From Deltaproteobacteria bacterium (GTDB taxonomy: Bacteria; Desulfobacterota; Desulfobacteria; Desulfobacterales; C00003060), in assembly GCA_003647275.1 (NCBI GenBank), contig QMMN01000014.1:1-52605 (forward strand): a stretch of 52,605 bases of DNA, read 5' to 3'. The translations under genes were made by a program, and so were the position numbers. Of this stretch, positions 43,229-52,056 are shown piece by piece (position 1 is the stretch's first letter; the number at the start of each line of letters is the position of its first letter). Below the pieces are notes generated by a model that was not told where the DNA came from, did not search any database, and worked only from the letters and a program-made list of their open reading frames with translations.

Positions 43229-44596
43229 TCAAAACAACAAATCAACGATTTCAGAGATGGCCGACACCCCGACCATCTCGATATCAGCGACCCCTTTAAG
43301 GCGCTTTAGGTTGTTTTCAGGAAGGAGGCAGCGCCTGAAACCCATCTTTCGTGCCTCGTGCACCCTTGGTTCAGCTTGATTGATTCCGCGAACTTCCCCG
43401 GTGAGCCCTATTTCACCCAAAACCACAGGGCGTCCCTTAACTGGTTTATCAAAGAAACTCGAAGCAATAGCCGCGGCAATCCCAAGGTCTACAGCAGGCT
43501 CATTCACCTTTACGCCGCCGGTCACATTAACAAAGATGTCTTGATTCATCAACTGCAGTCCGAGTTTTTTTTCCATGACAGCGACCACCAGAGAAACCCG
43601 GTTATAGTCCACACCCAGGACTGTTCGCCGTGGGGTGCCAAAGTTGGCCTGGCCAACAAGGGCCTGGAGCTCAAGCAATATCGGCCTGGAACCCTCCACG
43701 CTGGCTGTGACTACAGAACCAGAGGCAAGGAATGGATGTTCAGAGACGAATATCGAAGAAGGGTTCTCAACCTCATCAAGTCCATTATCCTTCATCTCGA
43801 ACACGCCGATTTCGTTGGTGGAACCAAACCGATTCTTAACAGCACGAAGTATGCGAAAGATATTATTTTGCTCACCTTCAAAATAGAGCACTGTGTCGAC
43901 CATGTGCTCCAGGAGCCTTGGGCCGGCAATGGCCCCCTCTTTTGTCACATGTCCCACCAAGAAAATCGGAATTCCGGTCCGCTTTGCCAGGTGCATGAGG
44001 TGCATTGTTGCTTCTCGAACCTGGCTGACACTTCCAGGAGCGGAGGTCAATTCAGAGGTAAAGACGGTTTGAACCGAGTCCACAACCATGACATTTGGAC
44101 CGATTTCATCGGCCATAGCCTTGATCGATTCGAGCGCAACCTCCGATACCACCCATAGGTGTTGTGAAACAGTACCGAGCCGGTCGCTTCGAAGCTTGAT
44201 TTGCTCAAGCGATTCCTCGCCAGAGACATAGAGTACCTTGTGGTTGCGATGCGCAAGCCGATATAAGACTTGGAGCATCAGCGTGGATTTGCCAATGCCC
44301 GGGTCTCCTCCTATCAAGATAAGAGATCCGGGAACCAGCCCACCCCCCAGTACCCTGTCAAATTCCTGGATTCCGGTCCTGATGCGCCCTTGGTGATTCA
44401 TTTCCACGGCATCAATCGGAACAGGTCGAGACCGCCGGGCCACAGTCAATCCGCCAGACGAAAGGGTGGGGCTTCGCCTTTCCTCTACCAAGCCATTCCA
44501 CTCGCCACACTCAGGGCATTTACCCATCCATTTGAGTGATTGATAGCCGCAACCCTGACAGACAAAGATTGTCTCGGTTGCCTTGTTACGCTTCAA
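43229..44596 (-). CDS. radA: DNA repair protein RadA
   Basis: This 455-residue RecA-like DnaB-type helicase acts in recombination branch migration. The N-terminal zinc finger has two CxxC pairs (FVCQGCGYQS and GKCPECGEWN). Walker A is GGDPGIGKSTLM, the RadA signature is KNRFG (AVKNRFGSTNEIG), and the C-terminal third is a Lon-protease-like domain without protease function (GIAAAIASSFFDKPVKGRPV). The start is TTG 44596, placed 9 bases after AAGGAG, giving the usual length; upstream in-frame starts would add residues of poor quality. Confidence 0.95.
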   Translation of the reverse strand: MKRNKATETIFVCQGCGYQSLKWMGKCPECGEWNGLVEERRSPTLSSGGLTVARRSRPVPIDAVEMNHQGRIRTGIQEFDRVLGGGLVPGSLILIGGDPGIGKSTLMLQVLYRLAHRNHKVLYVSGEESLEQIKLRSDRLGTVSQHLWVVSEVALESIKAMADEIGPNVMVVDSVQTVFTSELTSAPGSVSQVREATMHLMHLAKRTGIPIFLVGHVTKEGAIAGPRLLEHMVDTVLYFEGEQNNIFRILRAVKNRFGSTNEIGVFEMKDNGLDEVENPSSIFVSEHPFLASGSVVTASVEGSRPILLELQALVGQANFGTPRRTVLGVDYNRVSLVVAVMEKKLGLQLMNQDIFVNVTGGVKVNEPAVDLGIAAAIASSFFDKPVKGRPVVLGEIGLTGEVRGINQAEPRVHEARKMGFRRCLLPENNLKRLKGVADIEMVGVSAISEIVDLLF

Positions 44597-44996
44597 AACG
44601 GATTCTCCTTGAAGTGTCAGCCTATTGCTGCCCCCTGATGCCCAGGCCATTTAGTTGCAAGATTGCATGAATTCGGGTGTAAGGGAAACGAAATATTTGC
44701 AGCAGTTAGGGAGGTCGGTCTTTTTGACTGGACGGCTCCCTGCCAGCCGAAGCGCAGACACAAGTCACAAACACCGTGAGAGTTTACATCTTTGTAAAAA
44801 CAATATCATCTCAGATGTGCCAAATCAAGACCGGATACATTGCTCTTGTAATGCACCATAGGCCAACGTGTTTTCAACCTCGCAAAAGTCCACCACGCTG
44901 GGCTCTAATGCCCCCTCGTCCGGCTGGCATAGGCCGATTCTTTGCAAGGGCATGGGGATGCTTAAAGACATAGGTTTATCAATGGGTCACATGCTT

Positions 44997-45032
44997 TGAA
45001 AATGCACAGCGAGCGCATTCCCTGCAGCCTGC
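44997..45032 (+). repeat. Repeat family B, left part
   Basis: TGAAAATGCACAGCGAGCGC and the following ATTCCCTGCAGCCTGC match the left part of the copy at 50861 with only a few differences. The right part (CTGCTGCAGGGAGCTTTCAA) reappears at 45131-45150, so this copy seems split by about 96 bp. Confidence 0.6.
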
Positions 45033-45178
45033 CCCGTAGAATCGTTACGTTGGAATCAATATGATGATCCAACCTGATTAAGGAACTTGAGATGAGTCGC
45101 TTATAACCAGAGCACATGATTCAACAGGGCCTGCTGCAGGGAGCTTTCAAAAACGAGTCAGGAAGCAGCAGGTTTTAT

Positions 45179-45207
45179 TTGACAATATGCACCAAATAAC
45201 GTAATTT
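45179..45207 (+). promoter_or_regulatory. Sigma-70-like promoter of the sugar dehydrogenase gene
   Basis: TTGACA, a 17-base spacer and TAATTT end 39 bp before the start codon. Confidence 0.55.
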
Positions 45208-45246
45208 CCGAAGCTAAAATAATAAAAAAGGTCATGGAAGGTAGAC

Positions 45247-46587
45247 ATGGTGAGTGTGCGTTTGACGAAGATTGCTGTAATCGGTATGGGTTATGTGGGG
45301 ATCCCGGTGGCAGCACTCCTGGCCGACAAAAAAGGGCTGGATGTGACTGGCATTCAGAGGCGCTCTCAGCGTTCGGGGTGGAAAATAGATGTTTTAAATG
45401 CAGGAAAGTCTCCCATTGAAGGAGATGAGCCTGGCTTGGAGACAATCATTAGGCGGGTTGTGAAAAAAGGAAGCTTCCGCGTAACCGACGATTTTTCGGT
45501 GATCCAGGATATGGACATTGTCTTGATCGATGTGCAAACACCGACCGACGGAGCAGACCACAAGCCCCGTTATCTATCCCTCAAAGAGGTTTCGAGGCAT
45601 GTGGGGACACATATCAAGAGAGGGACTTTGGTGGTCATCGAGTCAACCGTGGCTCCGGGAACCACTCAACATGTTGTACAGCCTATTATAGAGCGAAAAT
45701 CCGGCTTGAAAGCAGGCGAAGGTTTCTACTTGGCTTATTCCTATGAGCGGGTCATGCCCGGGCGCCTCCTTGACTATATCATAAACCTTCCCAGGGTTGT
45801 GGGTGGTGTCGACAAGGTAAGCCGTGACAAAGCGGTTCAACTGTATAAAAGGATTGTGAAGGCTAAGATCTACCCGACAGACATTTTGACGGCAGAGACT
45901 TCCAAGACGATTGAAAATGCCTACCGAGACGTCAATATCGCATTTGCCAACGAGATGGCAATCGTATGTGAAAGTCTAGGCATTGATGTCTATGCGGTGC
46001 GCGATTTAATCAACGCCCGTGCTGAACGCCATATGCACCTGCCGGGGATTGGTGTGGGTGGACATTGTCTTCCAAAAGACACCTGGCTCCTAAACTATGG
46101 AGCCAAGAAATACGGGAAGTTTTCTATTAATGCCGAGTTTGTTCAATTGGCCAGAAAGATCAATGACTATATGCCTATCCATGCTACAGAGATGATCAAA
46201 AGCGCCCTTGCTGCCGAGACGATCTCCCTTAGGGATGCCAAGATTGCCCTTCTGGGCGTTGCCTATCTGGAAGACTCAGACGATGTACGAAACACGCCTG
46301 CCTATGATCTTATTCGTGAGCTGGAGGCCTATGGAGCAGAGGTTGTGGCCCATGATCCGTACGTCCGGACCTTTCCTGAGGCCGAATTGAGCCGCGACCT
46401 TGATCATGTGCTGAAGGGAGCTGACTGCATGGTGATTGCCACCAAGCATAAACCTTACTTCAATCTTAATCTAAAAAAGATTAAAAAATGGATGCGTACC
46501 CCCATTATCGTTGACGGACGGAATGTTGTAGATCGAGCGAAAGCCGAAAGGGTAGGCTTTGTTTATAAGGGGATTGGCAAAGGGTGA
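45247..46587 (+). CDS. Nucleotide-sugar dehydrogenase (UDP-glucose/GDP-mannose dehydrogenase family)
   Basis: This 446-residue NAD-dependent enzyme oxidises a UDP- or GDP-sugar twice to the uronic acid. The N-terminal Rossmann motif is IAVIGMGYVGIPVAALLAD; the lid region VVIESTVAPGTTQHVV follows. The central helical domain contains AETSKTIENAYRDVNIAFANE, and the catalytic Cys is in GVGGHCLPKDTWLL. The C-terminal domain has LLGVAYLEDSDDVRNTPA. The pattern is closest to WecC-type (UDP-ManNAc) dehydrogenases, but the substrate cannot be fixed. No polysaccharide genes adjoin it. Confidence 0.92.
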   Translation: MVSVRLTKIAVIGMGYVGIPVAALLADKKGLDVTGIQRRSQRSGWKIDVLNAGKSPIEGDEPGLETIIRRVVKKGSFRVTDDFSVIQDMDIVLIDVQTPTDGADHKPRYLSLKEVSRHVGTHIKRGTLVVIESTVAPGTTQHVVQPIIERKSGLKAGEGFYLAYSYERVMPGRLLDYIINLPRVVGGVDKVSRDKAVQLYKRIVKAKIYPTDILTAETSKTIENAYRDVNIAFANEMAIVCESLGIDVYAVRDLINARAERHMHLPGIGVGGHCLPKDTWLLNYGAKKYGKFSINAEFVQLARKINDYMPIHATEMIKSALAAETISLRDAKIALLGVAYLEDSDDVRNTPAYDLIRELEAYGAEVVAHDPYVRTFPEAELSRDLDHVLKGADCMVIATKHKPYFNLNLKKIKKWMRTPIIVDGRNVVDRAKAERVGFVYKGIGKG

Positions 46588-46910
46588 AACCCGCCCGGTC
46601 ACAGGTAAACGGATGACGCACATTAGCAGCATCCTTGAGAAGACCGTGGGTTTTAACAGATTCGATTAACAGGCCAATCCTGTTAGCGGGCTGTGCCAAA
46701 ATCGCCATGCTTCATTTCGTATCAGGGTCAACAACGGGCTTTCAGTGTATTTTGTGGACCATCAGGGCTTTTTTGATGCCCCTTGACGACGCTTCTCAGG
46801 CTAATTGCACATGTGTTTGGGACCAACAGCGGCTTAGGTCATGACCGGGTTCGGCAAGGTTTATGAATTAACGGGGCTGACGCCATAGCCTACACACGTT
46901 GGGGTGACAC
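46588..46910 (+). other. Intergenic region before the soluble kinase gene
   Basis: These 323 bases have no convincing gene. A hairpin TAACAGG-CCAAT-CCTGTTA lies at 46667-46685 and could end transcription of the dehydrogenase gene, though no strong T run follows. A short GGGGTGA ribosome-binding-like sequence precedes the kinase start. Confidence 0.4.
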
Positions 46911-48269
46911 ATGCACAAATTTACCCCTATCCTGGAGCGGGTTAAGGGAAAAAAGGAAGATTATGCGACCTATGGGTTTAAAAAGATCGAAATGGCCGCA
47001 TTAAATACCTTTTTTGACTTGGCCCAGGAATATAGTAGTCTGGAAAAACTATACATGGTGAGTGTGGCTGTGCCCCGGGTCTTCTTTGGACTGCCATGCA
47101 ATCTCTATCTGATTGATCCTAAGAACGAGGCCATAAAATGGGTTGCAAACAGTGACTTCGGCCTCTGCAAGACAGAGACCGAGGTGCCCCATTATATCAA
47201 GATTACAGATACCCCGTATCGCTACGGCCCTGCCTATGTGGTGCCAATTCACGGTAAGAAGACGCCTGCCAGCCGCATTCTTTATTACTGTTCAGGCGAC
47301 GTTATCGGGATATTCGAGGTAACCGAGTCCGATGATCTCACAGAGGCCGAACTCTTCTTTATCCAAAAATATGTCAACCGCATAGGTTACAACCTTTATA
47401 ACAAATACCTTGCCGAGCAGAACATCCAGCATCTGAAATTCATCAATAATTTGGTTGCTGACGTGGAACACAATGTCATTGCGCCTAATCTTCACTATAA
47501 ATATTACTTCAGAAAGATAAGAAAATATCTAAACAGAAATAAAGAAATTGAGAGTGAGGTTGACAAGTTGCTTTCTGAGGTCAAATCCACAAATCCAAAG
47601 GTGTATGCCAAGATCAGTGAAATACTGGAAGAGATGGTCGTCATCAACCGATCCATGTTCAATGATCAGGAGAAGATCGAGCGGCATTACAAACACACGA
47701 GTCTTTTTTTGGAGACTTTATTTCGTCCCGACCACTTCTTGTTCGGCGAATACATCGTGAAAAGGACGCCTTGCCATTTATGGGGAGACATTATACTGCC
47801 ACAACTGGAGCGGTACAGGGATCGTTTTGCCCAACAAGGTATCATGGTTGACCATATTATAAAGCGTTACAAGGCATCTGAAGACCTTCAGGTCAGGGTA
47901 GACAGGGGGCTGTTGGCCCAAGTGGTGGTCAATCTTTTGTCAAATGCCGCAAAGTATACCGAATCCATTGCTGATGCCTCGGGGAAGAAGGTCAAGAGGG
48001 TTGAATGCAGCACGTTACTTCTTAAACACTTCTTCGGACGCGGCCACCATGGTGCTCGGTTCGATGTTTTTACGACGGGTGAACCTATTGACCCAGAAAC
48101 AGCGGCCCATATTTTTGACGAGGGTGTAAGGCTTACACAGCGCGACCCAGTCGAGGGGAAAGGGCACGGACTTTATTTTGTTAAGAATGTTGTGGAGGTG
48201 CATGGGGGTGTTGTTGGTCACAAGGCGGAGCGTCATGGGAACTATTTCTACTTTATTATTCCGACATAA
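46911..48269 (+). CDS. Soluble histidine kinase-like protein
   Basis: This 452-residue protein has no membrane segment. The N-terminal ~180 residues look like a GAF-type sensor (VAVPRVFFGLPCNLYLIDPK, GIFEVTESDDLTEAELFFIQ). A candidate phospho-acceptor is the His in NLVADVEHNVIAPNLHYKYY, unlike the classic H-E-x-x-x-P because N follows H. A long charged helical spacer separates it from the HATPase domain, with N box VVNLLSNAAKYTES and G box EGKGHGLYFVKNVVEVHGG. No receiver gene adjoins; the next gene, 7 bp downstream, is a lytic transglycosylase. The partner and signal are unknown. Confidence 0.8.
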   Translation: MHKFTPILERVKGKKEDYATYGFKKIEMAALNTFFDLAQEYSSLEKLYMVSVAVPRVFFGLPCNLYLIDPKNEAIKWVANSDFGLCKTETEVPHYIKITDTPYRYGPAYVVPIHGKKTPASRILYYCSGDVIGIFEVTESDDLTEAELFFIQKYVNRIGYNLYNKYLAEQNIQHLKFINNLVADVEHNVIAPNLHYKYYFRKIRKYLNRNKEIESEVDKLLSEVKSTNPKVYAKISEILEEMVVINRSMFNDQEKIERHYKHTSLFLETLFRPDHFLFGEYIVKRTPCHLWGDIILPQLERYRDRFAQQGIMVDHIIKRYKASEDLQVRVDRGLLAQVVVNLLSNAAKYTESIADASGKKVKRVECSTLLLKHFFGRGHHGARFDVFTTGEPIDPETAAHIFDEGVRLTQRDPVEGKGHGLYFVKNVVEVHGGVVGHKAERHGNYFYFIIPT

Positions 48270-48276
48270 TAGCGGG

Positions 48277-49155
48277 ATGCGAGCCCAACTGGTTCTGGCA
48301 ATTGTGGTGCTGTGCTCTGTTGCGCTGATACCTTTGGCACACGCCGAGCCATCAAATAGCATGGATCCCTTTTCGAATCTTCAGAGACGCCTTATCCGGG
48401 ACGACTTTGACAGGGCCCTGATCCGATCGCTTTACTCCAGGCCAGAGGTGGGTTTCGACAAAGAGGCTGTTTCCGCCTACTTTTTGCATCGTGAGGCGAC
48501 CTTAAACTATGATCAATTCTTGACCCAGTCTTCCATTGATCAGGCGGCCGCTTATCTTATTCAACATCAAAAGGCCTTAAAGCGAGCAGAAAGCGTATAC
48601 GGGGTAGATGGGGAAGTCATCACCGCTATCATCCTGGTGGAATCAAGGCTGGGCACCTTGATGGGGAAGCGCCTGGTCCTCAATACCCTGTCCACCCTGG
48701 CGGCCCTTAGTCACGCGGGTACACGGGAGAGGCTCTGGCGTGCTCTTCTTAAACACAAGGCAAATGGACCCAAAAACCAATTTGACGCATGGGCCACTCA
48801 AAAGTCGGCCTGGGCATACGGTGAACTCAAGGCCTATCTGAAATATATAAGCACTCAGGGACTGAACCCTTTTTCTATGTACGGCTCGTATGCCGGCGCA
48901 TTGGGGATCGCCCAGTTTATGCCTTCAAGTGTGCTGAAGTTTGCTCGAGACGGCAACCGAGATGGCCAGATCAACCTATATCACCATGAAGATGCTATTG
49001 AAAGCATTGCCAATTACCTGAAGCGGCACGGGTGGCATCCAGGCCTAAAGCATCATGAGGCGTTTCTCGTCCTGCTCTCTTACAATCACAGCAAATACTA
49101 TGCAGATACAATCATTAAAGTGGCTGAGCGTCTGTCAAAGCTCCGCCCAAAATAA
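48277..49155 (+). CDS. MltB-like lytic murein transglycosylase
   Basis: This 292-residue exported enzyme would cleave peptidoglycan glycan strands to 1,6-anhydro ends. The signal peptide is MRAQLVLAIVVLCSVALIPL with a cleavage-like AHA. The SLT_2/MltB domain has catalytic Glu in VDGEVITAIILVESRLG, then GKRLVLNTLSTLAALSH, and the late GALGIAQFMPSSVLKFARDG and AIESIANYLKRHGW motifs. ATG 48277 was chosen because it starts the signal peptide 7 bp after the kinase stop; reading further upstream would overlap the kinase gene. Confidence 0.93.
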   Translation: MRAQLVLAIVVLCSVALIPLAHAEPSNSMDPFSNLQRRLIRDDFDRALIRSLYSRPEVGFDKEAVSAYFLHREATLNYDQFLTQSSIDQAAAYLIQHQKALKRAESVYGVDGEVITAIILVESRLGTLMGKRLVLNTLSTLAALSHAGTRERLWRALLKHKANGPKNQFDAWATQKSAWAYGELKAYLKYISTQGLNPFSMYGSYAGALGIAQFMPSSVLKFARDGNRDGQINLYHHEDAIESIANYLKRHGWHPGLKHHEAFLVLLSYNHSKYYADTIIKVAERLSKLRPK

Positions 49156-49207
49156 CCGGCTTGCTCCCGCGAAGCGAACCCTCACCCTTCAGGGGGGGAG
49201 CCTCAAA
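49156..49207 (-). repeat. Decayed copy of repeat family A
   Basis: On the minus strand this reads roughly GAGGCTCCCCCCC...GAGGGTTCGCTTCGCGGG, ending in GCAAGCCGG, a shortened relative of the 76-base element. It lies right after the MltB-like gene. Confidence 0.55.
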
Positions 49208-49229
49208 TTTAGACCATCCGGAGCTTGAC

Positions 49230-49430
49230 ATGAGTCACGGTTTAACCCTTCTCATTTTCTTACTTCCCATGGTCCCTACGTTCTGGGCGATTGTGGATGT
49301 GGCCTATCGGGATTTTGGCTCCATAAAAAAGAAGGCCCTTTGGGGGGGATTTGTCGTCTTCGTTCCGTGCCTTGGCGGGCTCGTTTACCTCATTTTTGGG
49401 CGCAGGCAGGGTACAAAAATAACCCAATGA
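49230..49430 (+). CDS. Small PLDc_N-type membrane protein
   Basis: This is a 66-residue protein. Two membrane helices (LTLLIFLLPMVPTFWAIVDV and GGFVVFVPCLGGLVYLIFGR) are linked by a short polar loop (AYRDFGSIKKKALW). This is the pattern of the PLDc_N (phospholipase D-nuclease N-terminal) domain, which occurs alone in many small proteins. ATG 49230 follows a CGGAG ribosome binding site; an in-frame start at 49161 would begin inside the repeat. Its role is unknown. Confidence 0.75.
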   Translation: MSHGLTLLIFLLPMVPTFWAIVDVAYRDFGSIKKKALWGGFVVFVPCLGGLVYLIFGRRQGTKITQ

Positions 49431-49470
49431 TGAAATGCCTGCCTTCTGATCCGGCCAGACAAATACCTTC

Positions 49471-50811
49471 ATGAGACAGCGAAAGATGAAAAAAAGAAGA
49501 GATAAGGATCAACTCCCCATCATCCAGGATGCAGACCTGGCTGGCAAGGTCGTGCTGGTTCGTGTGGACCACAATGTGGTAAAAAACGGGATTATCCGAG
49601 ACCCTTACCGCATCGACCGCACGATTGGCACACTTTACAATATTGTTGAGAGGGGCGGGCGGATCATACTTATGACTCATGTGGGAAGGCCTCGGGATAA
49701 AAAGACCGGGGAAATAACCTGTGATCCCTCCACGTCTGTAGAACCGATTGCTACCTATCTGGAACGGAAACTTCACTCCAAGATCCACGTGCCCACCTTT
49801 CGGATCGAAGGTAGACGCGGCATCGTGGGGATTGACACCTCTATTAATCTGGCCATCAAGGATCTCAGGCAGCACAAAATCGGCGGGATCTATTTGCCCA
49901 ATACCCGATGGTTTGAAGGGGAGGAGGCGGCCGGGGAGCTCGGGGAGTCCTTTGCTCGTCAACTGGCAGGCCTTGCAGATGTCTTTGTGAACGACGCCTT
50001 TGGCTCATGGCAGCCACATGCCTCCACTTATGATATTACAAGATACCTGCCTGCTTATGCAGGTTTTCTTATGCAGGAAGAGATTGATCACCTGGACAAG
50101 GTCCTTTCCCCAGATCGTCCTTTTGTTGCTGTGGTGGCTGGCGCCAAATATGACACCAAGATAGGACCCCTCAATGAACTTTACAAAAAGGTGGATCACC
50201 TTATCTTGGGTGGTGTGATTTATAATACCTACCTGTGTGCCAAATATAATATTCGGATCGCCGGGGTCTCAGAAGCAGATATCATTGCTGCCAAGAAGCT
50301 TGTTTCTCAGGACAAGAAGGCGAATAAGATCGTCGAGCTTCCTTATATTGTGGAGTCGGACATCCTGGGCAAAAAGGTTCGAGGAAAATACAGAACTATC
50401 GCAGTACAGGACCTCGGTTCCGGCAACTCCTATGGTTATATCCTGGACATTGATGCCAGGTCTTTTTCTGACAAAAAGGTGGCTGAGGTTGTTAGTTCGG
50501 CCCGAACCATCTTTGTCAATGCGGTCATGGGATATACACCCCATTTTACCGAAGGGTCTGAAGCCCTTGACCGAACGATCGACAAAAACCGCATAGCCTG
50601 GAAGTTCTACGGCGGTGGTGACACCCTCCAGGAGTTTAAGAGTCTTTGTCCTGGCCTCTATCTATCGGTATTGGATGATGCCCTTTATTATTTCTTTACA
50701 GGTGGGGGATCAGTCCTTAAAGCGATCGAGGAAAGCGATGCCTTGGGTATGAAGCCAGTGCAAGCGCTTATGGAAAACAAAAAGGCCCTTGAAAAGGGAT
50801 TGACAAGATAG
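49471..50811 (+). CDS. pgk: Divergent phosphoglycerate kinase
   Basis: This is a 446-residue protein, longer than the usual ~395. It aligns with PGK motifs: VVLVRVDHNVVKNGIIRDPY (usual VRVDFNVP), ILMTHVGRPRDKK, ADVFVNDAFGSWQPHASTYD, VAVVAGAKYDTKIGPLNELY and FYGGGDTLQEF. Key substrate residues (Asp and Asn in VDHN, the following Arg, and His-Ala) are kept, but the Phe before Asn is His and many spacer loops differ. It may be the main glycolytic enzyme or a diverged paralogue; no gap or other glycolytic gene is near. The start and the N-terminal basic extension are uncertain. Confidence 0.87.
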   Translation: MRQRKMKKRRDKDQLPIIQDADLAGKVVLVRVDHNVVKNGIIRDPYRIDRTIGTLYNIVERGGRIILMTHVGRPRDKKTGEITCDPSTSVEPIATYLERKLHSKIHVPTFRIEGRRGIVGIDTSINLAIKDLRQHKIGGIYLPNTRWFEGEEAAGELGESFARQLAGLADVFVNDAFGSWQPHASTYDITRYLPAYAGFLMQEEIDHLDKVLSPDRPFVAVVAGAKYDTKIGPLNELYKKVDHLILGGVIYNTYLCAKYNIRIAGVSEADIIAAKKLVSQDKKANKIVELPYIVESDILGKKVRGKYRTIAVQDLGSGNSYGYILDIDARSFSDKKVAEVVSSARTIFVNAVMGYTPHFTEGSEALDRTIDKNRIAWKFYGGGDTLQEFKSLCPGLYLSVLDDALYYFFTGGGSVLKAIEESDALGMKPVQALMENKKALEKGLTR

Positions 50812-50860
50812 GCTTTTTTCTGTAATTGACAAAACACGCAATAACCCAAACCTAAAAAGG

Positions 50861-50913
50861 TGAAAATGCACAGCAAGCGCATTCCCCGCTGCTTGCTGCA
50901 GGGAGCTTCAATA
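50861..50913 (+). repeat. Repeat family B, full copy
   Basis: This is a 53-base element beginning TGAAAATGCACAGC and ending GGGAGCTTCAATAA. It includes a short hairpin around CCCGCTGC/TTGCTGCAGGG. Related copies lie at 44997-45150 and near 20036-20069. It sits between pgk and tRNA-Glu. Confidence 0.6.
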
Positions 50914-50939
50914 ACGATCCTTGAGTAACAGATAACAAA

Positions 50940-51015
50940 GGTCCCATCGTCTAGCGGTCTAGGATACTGGCCTCTCACGCCAGAGACACGGGTTCGATTC
51001 CCGTTGGGACTACCA
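50940..51015 (+). tRNA. tRNA-Glu (anticodon CTC)
   Basis: This 76-nucleotide tRNA has a genome-encoded CCA. The acceptor strands GGTCCCA and TGGGACT pair with a terminal G-U. The D arm contains GTCTAGCGG, the anticodon stem is CTGGC/GCCAG with loop CTCTCAC, and the T arm ACGGG-TTCGATT-CCCGT is complete. Anticodon CTC reads GAG. A repeat family B copy lies just upstream. Confidence 0.95.
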
Positions 51016-51084
51016 GGAATGACATAACCCCTTGATTTAGAAGTACTCAGCTAATCCAACTGCCTTCCTGGGTCTCCTTGCCTG

Positions 51085-52056
51085 TTATAACTTCTTGTCA
51101 AAGACTTCAGGGTAAAGCTTTTTTGCGCATTCAGGACAAACACCGTGGCTAAACTGGGCCTCGGAATGATCTCCGATATATGCTTCAATCTGTTGCCAAT
51201 AGCCCTGGTCATCTCTTATTCGCTTGCATGAGGCACAGATGGGAAGCAGCCCACTTAATGTCTTAACCTTGGCCAAGGCTTCTTGAAGTTCGCCAATCAG
51301 TCTCTCTCGCTCCTTCTCTGCTTGCTTGCGCTTGGCGATGTCTACAAAACTTTCGAGCAGATGCTCTCGGCCGGATAGTATTACAGAAACCACTGTTTTG
51401 AGGATCGGCACCCTCTTACCGCTGGCCGTCAGCAACTCCCATTCTACGTTGTCGAAGTTCTGTCCGAGATCGGTGATCGGGCATTGGCCTTTTTCTGCTG
51501 GGCAAATATATTTGTGACACATACTGCTGAGAATCTGCTCCCTAGGAGCACCGATCATTTCTCCAGCGGCAGCATTGACACCAACAATGATATGGGTTTC
51601 GGGGTCAATAACGACAATCCCAGCCTGAATGGTCTCCAATATCGTCTTTAAGCGCTCTTCGCTTTCCCGCAGCGCCCCTTCCGCCCGCATGCGTTCGGTA
51701 ATCCTTTTTTCTTCAATCTGAAAGATATCCCAAAACAGACGGGCGGCAACATGATCCATCAATCGGACATGGTTTGGCTTGGTTCGGGAGATCTCGTTCG
51801 CCACTTCTTCACGACCCGTTAGCTCGATAATCATACCGAGATCTTTTAGCTTGTACAGATCACGGTAATCCCTTGTTGTATAAATCCCTTTTTCCTGGGC
51901 GTAGCGATAACCCACATCTTTGGGATTGGTACAGGCAACCCCGATGAGCTTCATCCGAAGCTGGCTGAGTTTTGCGGCAAATATCATATCCATAATTGCC
52001 TTACATCCGGGACCACCACCCACAATGGCGACATTCAGTGCCTTAACCTGTTCCAT
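51085..52056 (-). CDS. Rossmann-PAS protein with C-terminal two-CxxC module
   Basis: This is a 323-residue protein. Residues 1-110 form a nucleotide-binding-like domain (LNVAIVGGGPGCKAIMDMIF, with a GxGGxxxC-like loop). A short coiled coil leads to a PAS domain at about 127-245 (ERLKTILETIQAGIVVIDPE, FVDIAKRKQAEK). The C-terminus is LLPICASCKRIRDDQGYW ... HGVCPECAKKLYPE, a two-CxxC module often found at the ends of deltaproteobacterial PAS and kinase proteins. No kinase, GGDEF or DNA-binding domain follows, so the output is unclear. It could couple redox or cofactor state to a partner protein. Confidence 0.82.
   Translation of the reverse strand: MEQVKALNVAIVGGGPGCKAIMDMIFAAKLSQLRMKLIGVACTNPKDVGYRYAQEKGIYTTRDYRDLYKLKDLGMIIELTGREEVANEISRTKPNHVRLMDHVAARLFWDIFQIEEKRITERMRAEGALRESEERLKTILETIQAGIVVIDPETHIIVGVNAAAGEMIGAPREQILSSMCHKYICPAEKGQCPITDLGQNFDNVEWELLTASGKRVPILKTVVSVILSGREHLLESFVDIAKRKQAEKERERLIGELQEALAKVKTLSGLLPICASCKRIRDDQGYWQQIEAYIGDHSEAQFSHGVCPECAKKLYPEVFDKKL

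Larger units (their letters stand above)
44597..45246 (+). other. Intergenic region with repeats and a promoter
   Basis: These 650 bases separate radA from the nucleotide-sugar dehydrogenase gene. I find no convincing gene in either direction. They contain split copies of repeat family B (44997-45032 and 45129-45150) and, just before the dehydrogenase gene, a sigma-70-like promoter at 45179-45207. The remainder is featureless to me. Confidence 0.5.

Noticed and set aside
43358-44158. Long plus-strand frame of 266 residues
   Set aside because: It is antisense to radA, whose motifs are unambiguous, and it has no recognisable domain.
44933-44958. Third sigma-54 promoter (CTGGCATAGGCC...TTTGCA)
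   Set aside because: The spacing between TGGCA and TTGCA is far too long for a -24/-12 promoter.
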